From positions 1 to 23,622 of the forward strand of contig JAFYCU010000278.1 of NCBI GenBank assembly GCA_017545095.1: a DNA stretch of 23,622 nucleotides, written 5' to 3'. The first letter of the stretch is position 1; each line of letters begins with the position of its first letter. The notes beneath the pieces were generated by a model. The model made no database searches. It saw only the letters and a program-made list of their open reading frames with translations, and was not told the origin of the DNA. The position numbers and the translations under genes were made by a program. Below are positions 1 to 7,122 of this stretch, piece after piece. Source of the stretch: Muribaculaceae bacterium. GTDB lineage: Bacteria; Bacteroidota; Bacteroidia; Bacteroidales; Muribaculaceae.

Positions 1-61
1 CGATTTACATGGTTGGTGGCTCACTTTTTTATTTAGAAAAATCTCATTATACAAATAAACC

Positions 62-817
62 ATGTCGTCGTTTTCTTCCATACTAATCCTTATCGTTATA
101 GCATTGTTTGCTATCGGCTTTATTTGGCTTGCATTCAACAGGGCCAAAATCAAAGGCAAAATGGGAGAATTTGAGGTGTCGGCAATTCTTGCAACACTCT
201 CGGGCAACGATTACATTGTCATCAATAATATCACTTTGCCTTCTAAATTCGGCACCACGCAAATTGACCACATTGTGGTGTCGATTTATGGAATTTTTGT
301 CATAGAGACAAAGAACTACACCGGCCTGATATATGGCGGCGAGAATGCTGAAACATGGACGAAGAACATGTGGGGCAACAAGTATGAATTTCGCAACCCG
401 CTCAAACAGAACTACGGCCATGTAAAGACACTGCAGCAACTCCTGAATCTGCCCATGGGCAGATTTATTCCTATCGTGGTTTTCAGCAATAACGCCGACA
501 TTTCAGTGCAGACAGACAAAACAGTCATCACTCTTTTTCATCTGCGAGGTGCTATCACAAGGCACAATACTGTTATGTTCACACATGAGCAGGTGCAAGA
601 GTTTTGCAATAAGATTAGGCAAGCAGCCATTGAGGAAAAAAGAACAAACAGAAAGCACGTTGAGAATGTCCGTAGCAACGTTTACAACAAGCAACATGCC
701 ATCAATCAAGGCATCTGCCCACGGTGTGGAGGCCGACTTGTCTTGCGTCATGGTCGCTATGGCTCATTCTATGGATGCAGCAACTATCCAAGCTGCAGGT
801 TCACGCTGAAACGATAA
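62..817 (+). CDS. NERD-domain membrane protein with C-terminal topoisomerase-type zinc ribbon
   Basis: 251 aa. Residues about 5-24 form one strongly hydrophobic helix, so the protein is probably anchored in the inner membrane with the rest in the cytoplasm. A NERD (nuclease-related) domain follows at about 33-150. It shows the PD-(D/E)XK-like pattern G35-E36, then D69 in 'TQIDHIVV', then E82-T-K84 in 'VIETKNY'. The last 33 residues carry C219-x2-C222 and C239-x5-C245 with the 'GRYGSFYGCSNYP' core typical of the zinc ribbon at the end of type IA topoisomerases, which binds single-stranded DNA. NERD plus this zinc ribbon is a known architecture, proposed to act in DNA processing; the substrate is unknown. 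The ATG at 62 gives a complete membrane helix. The gene is separated from the downstream operon by its own weak terminator, so membership of the defence locus is only suggested by position. Confidence 0.88.
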   Translation: MSSFSSILILIVIALFAIGFIWLAFNRAKIKGKMGEFEVSAILATLSGNDYIVINNITLPSKFGTTQIDHIVVSIYGIFVIETKNYTGLIYGGENAETWTKNMWGNKYEFRNPLKQNYGHVKTLQQLLNLPMGRFIPIVVFSNNADISVQTDKTVITLFHLRGAITRHNTVMFTHEQVQEFCNKIRQAAIEEKRTNRKHVENVRSNVYNKQHAINQGICPRCGGRLVLRHGRYGSFYGCSNYPSCRFTLKR

Positions 818-826
818 AAAAAACAC

Positions 827-847
827 ACTTTTTTGAAAAAAGTTTTT
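827..847 (+). terminator. A/T-only hairpin with T tract (weak terminator candidate)
   Basis: ACTTTTTT and AAAAAAGT face each other around a single G at 835, and a run of T follows. The stem contains only one G-C pair, so termination would be weak. Its A/T blocks also resemble the sequence upstream of the promoter-like repeat at 22063, so it may be part of that element instead. Confidence 0.35.
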
Positions 848-849
848 GT

Positions 850-886
850 TGTGCAGATAGAGCGCACAGTTAGTATTTTTCTTTGC
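850..886 (+). promoter_or_regulatory. Repeated promoter element, copy 1 (degenerate -7 box)
   Basis: The 18-nt core TGTGCAGATAGAGCGCAC (850-867) is identical to the cores at 21034 and 22063. TTTGC (882-886) lies exactly 14 nt after the core, as in the other copies. The TA of the -7 box is replaced here by TT, so the promoter may be weak or dead. The core holds a GTGC...GCAC inverted repeat. Confidence 0.6.
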
Positions 887-915
887 GATTGAAATTGCCG
901 AAGAAGTGAGTCTTG

Positions 916-1008
916 ATGAATGTTTTCAAGCCATTTTTTGCTCTCAAACGCCCTGAAAATGCGGCTTTCGGCGATTTTTCGTGCAAGTTATTCACAATTT
1001 CGAGATAA
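916..1008 (+). CDS. Possible 30-aa leader or small protein
   Basis: An open frame of 30 codons from ATG 916 to TAA 1006-1008 starts with MNVFKPFFALKRPENAAF. It lies downstream of promoter-like copy 1 and before the promoter of the WYL regulator. No family is recognised and a frame this short can arise by chance. It is listed because it is the only plus-strand frame I see in this 288-nt gap that is positioned behind a promoter-like element. Conservation of the peptide in related genomes would be needed to accept it. Confidence 0.2.
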   Translation: MNVFKPFFALKRPENAAFGDFSCKLFTISR

Positions 1009-1035
1009 CCACATCTTATATAAAATATAATTTAG

Positions 1036-1043
1036 TAACTTTG
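1036..1043 (+). promoter_or_regulatory. Bacteroidota -7 box for the defence operon
   Basis: TAACTTTG is a perfect match to the Bacteroidota sigma-ABfr -7 consensus TAnnTTTG. Transcription would start at about 1049-1052, 55 nt before ATG 1106 and right at the edge of the inverted repeat. No good TTTG is seen at the -33 position, which would fit a promoter of modest strength or one needing help. The upstream DNA is very A/T rich. Confidence 0.72.
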
Positions 1044-1052
1044 TGGGTTGTT

Positions 1053-1078
1053 ACAATAAGATTTATCAATCTTATTGT
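1053..1078 (+). promoter_or_regulatory. Perfect 11-bp inverted repeat, probable operator of the WYL regulator
   Basis: ACAATAAGATT (1053-1063), a TATC spacer and AATCTTATTGT (1068-1078) form a perfect dyad. It starts about 9 nt after the -7 box, so it covers the expected transcription start. A dimeric repressor bound here would block initiation. WYL repressors of defence operons such as BrxR and CapW bind inverted repeats near their own promoters, so autoregulation is likely. As RNA it could also fold into a stem-loop in the 5' leader, but no T tract follows, so it is not an intrinsic terminator. Confidence 0.65.
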
Positions 1079-1105
1079 GCCTGCGAAATAAGTAGCAAGA
1101 ACAAT

Positions 1106-2137
1106 ATGCCGATAAATAAGAACGCAAATATTCGTTATCGCACGCTCGATGCGTGTTTCCGCAACACCCATCGCCGCTTCTATATCGACGACCTCATCAG
1201 TGCGTGCGAGCAAGCCCTTGTTGACTACAACATCAATGGCGGGGTGAGTCGCAGGCAGATTTTCGACGACATCAAATTCATGGAGGACAGCTACGGCATC
1301 GAGCTGGAGAAGCACCGCGACGGCAAGCGGGTTTATTACCGCTATACCGACCCGAGCTTCAGCATCAACCAGCAGCCGTTGAGCCAGGCCGAGGCGCAGC
1401 AGCTGCAGCAAGTCATCATTATGCTGACCCGCTTCCGCGGCTTGTCGCAGTATGAGTGGATTGAGGAAGTCATTACCAACCTCGAATGCCGCTTCAACCT
1501 CGACGGCAAGAGTGCCGGTGTGGTGTGCTTCGAGCAGAACCCCTTGCTCAAAGGGCTGGAATACCTGGGGCAGATTATCGATGCCATCACCGCCCACAAG
1601 GTGCTCAAAATCAGCTACCACACTTATAAGAACGGTGGTCGTGACATGGAGTTTATCGTCCATCCTTATTACCTGAAGCAGTACAACAACCGCTGGTTCG
1701 CCTTCGGGCGCAACGATGCCACCGGCGAGATTACCAACCTCGCCCTCGACCGCATCGTGCGCCTTGAGCCGATGCCCGGTGTGGAATACTACATCAACAC
1801 CGAGATAGACTTCGACCACCACTTCGATGATGTGGTGGGCGTCACCGTTCATCGGCACAAGTCGGCGCAGACCATCACCCTGCGGGCGACGCCCTCGCGC
1901 TATCCCTACTTGGAGAGCAAGCCGCTGCACCCATCGCAAAAGGTGGTTGACCGCAAGCAGTGCATCCTCTCTATCGAGGTGCGCCCCAACCTGGAGCTGG
2001 AGCAGCAAATCCTCTCGTTCGGCCCCGACCTCGAAGTCCTCGCCCCCGAAGACTTCCGCGCCCAGGTAGCCGAGAAAGTAAAACAAATGTGCGAATTATA
2101 TAAACCCGTGCAGAACGGCTGCACAACAAGCGGCTGA
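1106..2137 (+). CDS. WYL-domain transcriptional regulator
   Basis: 343 aa from ATG 1106. An N-terminal winged helix-turn-helix lies at about 10-80 ('VSRRQIFDDIKFMED' is the recognition-helix region). A WYL domain spans about 158-225, with the eponymous motif as YYL (188-190) in 'VHPYYLKQYNNRWFAFG'. A C-terminal WCX-type region covers about 250-330. WYL proteins are ligand-sensing regulators, often repressors of phage-defence operons (BrxR, CapW). A GTG at 1043 would add 21 residues, but it overlaps the -7 promoter box and its coding stretch would contain the whole inverted repeat, so 1106 is preferred. The next gene starts 24 nt downstream. By position the protein controls the operon from 1106 to 20995 through the dyad at 1053-1078. 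The ligand cannot be read from the sequence. Confidence 0.9.
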   Translation: MPINKNANIRYRTLDACFRNTHRRFYIDDLISACEQALVDYNINGGVSRRQIFDDIKFMEDSYGIELEKHRDGKRVYYRYTDPSFSINQQPLSQAEAQQLQQVIIMLTRFRGLSQYEWIEEVITNLECRFNLDGKSAGVVCFEQNPLLKGLEYLGQIIDAITAHKVLKISYHTYKNGGRDMEFIVHPYYLKQYNNRWFAFGRNDATGEITNLALDRIVRLEPMPGVEYYINTEIDFDHHFDDVVGVTVHRHKSAQTITLRATPSRYPYLESKPLHPSQKVVDRKQCILSIEVRPNLELEQQILSFGPDLEVLAPEDFRAQVAEKVKQMCELYKPVQNGCTTSG

Positions 2138-2161
2138 TTGTGCCGCACCCGAATGATATAA

Positions 2162-3259
2162 ATGGCGAAAAAGAAACCGCTGGACATACCGGTTGATATA
2201 CGTGAGAATTGGTTGAACGACAACTACCACGAGAGTTTCGTGCAACTGCTCCGCGACCACACCACCCAAGAGAACATCTTTTGGGCCACCGACTCCTACG
2301 CCGAGCGTGGAGCCGGTTATGGCTTTTCCGACCCCATCACCATTGAGGCAGTCACCGGCGACAATGGCGAAATTGTGCGCCCTCGCGCCCGCAAGTCGCT
2401 CGAAGAACAGACGCGGCGCGTCAAGGACAAGGCCGAGGTGTTCACCCCTTCGTGGGTGTGCAACGCACAGAACAACCTCGTCGATGAGGCCTGGTTCGGT
2501 CGCCCCGATGTGTTCAACTGCCCCGACCCCGACAATCCCCATGAGTGGATTGACACCGAGGGCGACATCGTGTTCCCCGACACCGAGGGCAAGACGTGGA
2601 AAGATTACGTCGCCGCACGCCGTATTGAAATCACCTGCGGCGAAGCTCCGTATCTCGTGAGCCGCTACGACACCGTGAGCGGTGAACCCATCCGCAACCT
2701 GCGCCACCGCATCGGCTTGCTCGACCGCAAGCTCATTGTCGTGGGGCAGAACACCACCACCTCTGCCGAGTGGCTGCTGTGGGCAAAGATTGCCCTGCGT
2801 GCCACCTACGGCTTCGAGTGGCAAGGCGACAACCTGCTCCTCGCTCGTGAGGCGTTGTTTGTCACCTTTATGGAGTTTTACTTCGACAAGTTCGACACGC
2901 TGCTCGGCGAGGGCGAAATGAAAGGCGCGGCCTATATCATTTCGTGGAACTTGTGGCAGATGGACGGCTTGAAATACGGCTTGCCGGGCTACGACCCGAC
3001 CGAAAAGACCGATGCCGAAATCAAGAAAATCAAGGCCGAGCAGTCGGCAAGTCTGTTCCCCGACGAAGATGTCCTCGAAGCCCTGAAGCCCGAGAACATC
3101 AAGCCCCGTGAGCGGCTGTGCCGCATCAAGGACTTTATCGGCAAGATTGACCTGCATCGTGACAATCTGACCAACCAAAGCTTCAAGGACAAAGGAACAC
3201 GTCAGCAGAAATTCCTCGACGTGATCAACGAGAATAAAAGTAAAAAGGTAAACAAATAA
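2162..3259 (+). CDS. Adenine-methyltransferase-like protein without the catalytic NPPY motif ('subunit M'-like)
   Basis: 365 aa. Two segments resemble the first motifs of Eco57I-type adenine methyltransferases: 'AEVFTPSWVC' (91-100) like motif X, and 'IEITCGEAPYLVSRYD' (155-170) in the place of the SAM-binding motif I. 'WQGDNLLLARE' (220-230) and 'ISWNLWQMDGLKYGLP' (260-275) also look family-specific. No (N/D/S)PP(Y/F) motif is present anywhere, so it should not methylate alone. The neighbouring fusion protein repeats the same X-I layout and does have NPPY. I therefore infer a regulatory or structural partner, perhaps a heterodimer with it, by analogy to METTL3/METTL14-like active/inactive pairs. 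It starts 24 nt after the WYL gene and ends 11 nt before the fusion gene. Related proteins are, as I recall, often named restriction endonuclease subunit M. Confidence 0.7.
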   Translation: MAKKKPLDIPVDIRENWLNDNYHESFVQLLRDHTTQENIFWATDSYAERGAGYGFSDPITIEAVTGDNGEIVRPRARKSLEEQTRRVKDKAEVFTPSWVCNAQNNLVDEAWFGRPDVFNCPDPDNPHEWIDTEGDIVFPDTEGKTWKDYVAARRIEITCGEAPYLVSRYDTVSGEPIRNLRHRIGLLDRKLIVVGQNTTTSAEWLLWAKIALRATYGFEWQGDNLLLAREALFVTFMEFYFDKFDTLLGEGEMKGAAYIISWNLWQMDGLKYGLPGYDPTEKTDAEIKKIKAEQSASLFPDEDVLEALKPENIKPRERLCRIKDFIGKIDLHRDNLTNQSFKDKGTRQQKFLDVINENKSKKVNK

Positions 3260-3270
3260 TAAACGGAAGT

Positions 3271-6200
3271 ATGGAAACATATCAAACGTTTGGACAATAT
3301 CAAGGCAAACCCAAGAGCGACAGCTTGTTTGGCGACGAGACCGTTGAAGCCATCGAGTTTCGACCCGAGCAGGTTGAGGCCATCACTAAAGCGTTGAGGC
3401 AGTTCTGCACCAGCACAGGCCGAAGTGAAGACCGCACCTACACTCCGCTCGACAAGTTCCGCCAGTTCTTGTGGAACGCCAAGATGCGCTTCGGCAAGAC
3501 ACTGTGCGCCCTTGAACTGGCACGGCGCATGGGCGTGAAGCGCACGCTCATCGTCACCCACCGCCCCGTGGTGGATAAGGGCTGGCACGAAGATTTCCAT
3601 AAAATCTTCGATGGTACCGACTACCGCTATGCCACCCGTACCGATGACGAGTCGAGCGGCGACTTCTACAGCCTCAATCGCCGTGTGACCGACGGCAAAT
3701 GCCGCCTTGTGTTCTTCGTGTCGATGCAGTACCTGCGCCGTTCAACCCTGGTTGGTGGCGACAACGACGAACAGTTGAAGCAGGACATCCTCAAAACCGA
3801 CTGGGATTTGGTTGTGGTGGATGAGGCACACGAGGGAACGCGCACCGCGCTTGGCAAGAGAGTGATTGACCAATGGCTCACCAAAGAGCGCACCAAGTTG
3901 CTCCACCTCTCGGGCACGCCGTTCAACCTCTACGAGGACTTTGAGGACAGCGAAATCTACACTTGGGACTACACCAAGGAACAGCGAGCCAAGCGCGAGT
4001 GGGACAAGAAGCACCCGGGCGAGCCCAATCCCTACGCCGAACTGCCGCGCATGAACATCTACACCTACGACCTGGGCAAGCTCGTCAGCGGCTACGTCGA
4101 GGAGGGGCAGACGTTCAAGTTCAGTGAGTTCTTCCGCGTGTGGACGGGAAACAAGAAAGCCGACCTTGCCGACCTGCCATCGCCCGACCATGTGGGGCGC
4201 TTTGTGCATGAGGATGACGTGCTCGCATTCCTCGACCTGCTCTGCACCAAAGACGACGAGAACAACTATCCATACTCTACCGAAGCCTTCCGCCAGAGCT
4301 TCCGTCACACCCTGTGGGTGGTGCCGGGCGTGAAAGAGGCCAAGGCCATGAAAGCGTTGCTCGAAAAGCACCGCATTTTCAAGCGTTTCACCATCAAGAA
4401 TGTGGCTGGTGACGGTGATGACGACGAGACACGCTCCAACGCCCTCGACGCGGTGCTCAGTGCCATCGGCGACCGCCCCGAAGCCACCAGCACCATCACC
4501 ATCTCCTGCGGTCGCCTGACTACCGGCGTGACCGTGAAGCCGTGGACTGCCGTCTTCTACATGAAAGGCAGCGACACCACTTCGGCGGCCACCTATATGC
4601 AGACCATCTTCCGTGTGCAGTCGCCCTATATCAACAGCGAGGGCAAGATGAAGACCGAGTGCTACGTCTTCGACTTCGCGCCCGAGCGCACTCTCAATGC
4701 CATCGCCGAGACCGCCAAATTCGCCTCGCTCACCCAAAAGGAGAAGCGCAGTGCCACCACCACCGACAGGCAGCAGGACATCCTCAACATGGACGAGTTC
4801 CTGCAATATTGCAACGTCATCTCGCTGAAAGGTGGCAAAATGGTGGATTACGATGCAGAAGAACTGTTCGGTCGCTTGCAGCAGGTCTATGTTGACCGCG
4901 TGGTGCGCAACGGCTTCAACGACACCAGCCTCTACGATGTGGACGCATTGCTCGACATCGCCGGCGACGAGTTGAAAGAGCTGAATGAGCTGGGAGCTGA
5001 GATTGCCAAGACTACCAACATGGAAAAGCCCAAAAAGGCTTCGGCCCTGGATATTGACAACCTCACCCCTGAGCAACGCAAGAAATTGGAAGAAAAGCGT
5101 GCCGAAATCCGCCAGAAGATGCGTGAGGCTCGCAAGAAAGGCAAGGAAGCTGAAGCAGAACTTACGTCCGAGGAACGTGCCGAGCTGGAGCGTGAGCGTG
5201 CCGAGAAGAAGAAAAAGCGCGACGAGCGCGACAAGCGCATCACCATCTTGCGCGGCATCTCGCTGCGCATACCGCTGCTCATCTACGGTGCCAAGCTCGA
5301 CGACGAGGACACTGGCATCACCATCGACAACTTCACATCGCTGGTCGATCCCGCCTCATGGGAAGAGTTCATGCCCCGTGGCGTGACCAAGCAAAAGTTC
5401 AACCAGTTCAAGAAGTGCTATAACCCTGCGGTGTTCACCGCTGCCGGCAAGCGCATCCGTGCCCTTGCTCGCGAGGCCGACTCGATGCACATTGATGACC
5501 GCATCAAGCGCATCGCTTGGATTTTCAGCACCTTCCACAATCCCGACAAGGAGACGGTGCTCACCCCGTGGCGCGTGGTGAATATGCACATAAGCGACAC
5601 ATTGGGCGGCTACTGCTTCTTCAACGAGAAGTTCGACGGCGACAACCAGCGAGCCGTGCTCGACGAGGACGGCAATGTGGTCGAGTTTATCGACACCACC
5701 GAGCCTCGCTTTGTGAATCACGGCGACGTAACCGAGGGCGTATTCCACAAGATTGCCGAGGGCGACGGCATCGCCTCGCGTGTGCTGGAGATTAACTCCA
5801 AGACCGGGCTTTACCCGCTCTATGTCACCTACACGATGTATCGCCGTCTGTTGAAGTATTACGACGAAGTGGGCTTGCTCGACAACCCCATCGACAATCT
5901 CTCGGTCGGCGAGGAGCAAGCCGCTTGGGACGATGTGGTGGGCAAGAACATCTATGTGATTTGCAACACCCCGATGGCGGCGAGCATTACACGTCGCACC
6001 CTCATGGGCTTCCGCGAGCCTGACAAAAAACTAAATATTAAAGCAGATAAACTAATAGAACGTGCCAAAACAGACCAAGATGGTTTGATTAAATCTATCA
6101 AATCAAAAGGCTATTGGGATGGCACAACAAGTAAAGCTATGATTGAATTTGATGCAATTGTTGGAAATCCTCCATATCAGATTATGGATGGTGGCGGCAA

Positions 6201-7122
6201 GGGAAGTAGCTCTATAAGCATTTTCGATAGATTTGTAAATGTTTCAAAATCAATTTCACCTGAATTTGTATCATTAATTATTCCATCTAGATGGTTTTCA
6301 GGAGGAAAAGGTTTAGATGATTTTCGTTCATCGATGCTGAAAGACGTTCATATAAGCAAGATTAAAGATTTCTTCGATGCTACATATTGTTTCCCATCAG
6401 CTGACATTTCAGGGGGAGTTTGCTATTTTTTATGGGACAAAGAATATTCTGGAGATTGTACAGTTGAAACTGTTCTTCAATCCAAAAACATTTCAATGAA
6501 ACGCCCTCTGTTAGAGGATGGTTCCGATTCGTTTATACGTTTTAATCAGTCGGTTAGCATAATTCGAAAAGTCCGTGCATTCAACGAAGAAATCATGGAG
6601 AATTATGTCAGTGCTAGAAAGCCTTTTGGAGATATTATTCCCCATAAAACAAAACAAACTGGGGACTTAAGTGTCTATGCCTACCCAGATAATGGATTTA
6701 TTTCTAAAGACAATGTTTCTAGCAACAAAAGTTGGATAGATAAATACAAAGTATTTATAACTAAAGCTTATGGTGAAAGAGGGGACTTCCCATATTTCAT
6801 TATTGGCAAACCATTTTTAGGAATGCCCAATGAAATTTGTACCGAGACATACTTGGTCGCTTATGTTTCTGATGACAGAGAATTTTGTGAGAATATTATT
6901 TCGTATATGAGGACAAAGTTCTTCAGATTCCTGGTTTTGCAGAAGAAAAATACTCAAAATGCGCCAAGAAACGTTTATTCATTTGTGCCGATGCAGAACT
7001 TCTCTGAGTCTTGGAGTGATGAAAAGCTCTACAAAAAATATGGCTTGACAAATGAAGAAATCGGTTTTATTGAATCTTTGATTAAGCCAATGGAGTTGAC
7101 ATTGTTTGATGGATATGAATAG
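3271..7122 (+). CDS. SF2 helicase fused to Eco57I-type N6-adenine methyltransferase
   Basis: 1283 aa. The N-terminal helicase has a Walker A-like 'AKMRFGKT' (70-77), DEAH at 184-187, 'LSGTPF' (213-218) and 'YMQTIFRVQSP' as motif VI near 442. A highly charged, probably coiled-coil stretch follows at about 595-660. The methyltransferase part shows 'VLTPWRVVNMH' (motif X-like), 'VLEINSKTGLYPL' (motif I-like), then NPPY at 966-969, the catalytic motif for N6-adenine methylation. The C-terminal 300 residues probably recognise the target. This layout is that of a single-chain restriction-modification-like enzyme in which the ATPase moves on DNA. No nuclease motif is seen inside, so cutting may rely on neighbours. 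At about 6021 the base composition drops abruptly from GC rich to AT rich, between motif I and NPPY, without a frame change. This suggests replacement of the recognition half. Confidence 0.88.
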   Translation: METYQTFGQYQGKPKSDSLFGDETVEAIEFRPEQVEAITKALRQFCTSTGRSEDRTYTPLDKFRQFLWNAKMRFGKTLCALELARRMGVKRTLIVTHRPVVDKGWHEDFHKIFDGTDYRYATRTDDESSGDFYSLNRRVTDGKCRLVFFVSMQYLRRSTLVGGDNDEQLKQDILKTDWDLVVVDEAHEGTRTALGKRVIDQWLTKERTKLLHLSGTPFNLYEDFEDSEIYTWDYTKEQRAKREWDKKHPGEPNPYAELPRMNIYTYDLGKLVSGYVEEGQTFKFSEFFRVWTGNKKADLADLPSPDHVGRFVHEDDVLAFLDLLCTKDDENNYPYSTEAFRQSFRHTLWVVPGVKEAKAMKALLEKHRIFKRFTIKNVAGDGDDDETRSNALDAVLSAIGDRPEATSTITISCGRLTTGVTVKPWTAVFYMKGSDTTSAATYMQTIFRVQSPYINSEGKMKTECYVFDFAPERTLNAIAETAKFASLTQKEKRSATTTDRQQDILNMDEFLQYCNVISLKGGKMVDYDAEELFGRLQQVYVDRVVRNGFNDTSLYDVDALLDIAGDELKELNELGAEIAKTTNMEKPKKASALDIDNLTPEQRKKLEEKRAEIRQKMREARKKGKEAEAELTSEERAELERERAEKKKKRDERDKRITILRGISLRIPLLIYGAKLDDEDTGITIDNFTSLVDPASWEEFMPRGVTKQKFNQFKKCYNPAVFTAAGKRIRALAREADSMHIDDRIKRIAWIFSTFHNPDKETVLTPWRVVNMHISDTLGGYCFFNEKFDGDNQRAVLDEDGNVVEFIDTTEPRFVNHGDVTEGVFHKIAEGDGIASRVLEINSKTGLYPLYVTYTMYRRLLKYYDEVGLLDNPIDNLSVGEEQAAWDDVVGKNIYVICNTPMAASITRRTLMGFREPDKKLNIKADKLIERAKTDQDGLIKSIKSKGYWDGTTSKAMIEFDAIVGNPPYQIMDGGGKGSSSISIFDRFVNVSKSISPEFVSLIIPSRWFSGGKGLDDFRSSMLKDVHISKIKDFFDATYCFPSADISGGVCYFLWDKEYSGDCTVETVLQSKNISMKRPLLEDGSDSFIRFNQSVSIIRKVRAFNEEIMENYVSARKPFGDIIPHKTKQTGDLSVYAYPDNGFISKDNVSSNKSWIDKYKVFITKAYGERGDFPYFIIGKPFLGMPNEICTETYLVAYVSDDREFCENIISYMRTKFFRFLVLQKKNTQNAPRNVYSFVPMQNFSESWSDEKLYKKYGLTNEEIGFIESLIKPMELTLFDGYE

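Noticed and set aside
1..61. Upstream gene end or terminator in the first bases
   Set aside because: GGTGGCTCAC followed by TTTTTT could be the 3' arm of a terminator, but the 5' arm is outside the window.
1043..1105. GTG start giving a WYL protein 21 residues longer
   Set aside because: The GTG overlaps the -7 box TAACTTTG and the added codons cover the perfect inverted repeat; the family-like sequence begins at MPINK (1106).
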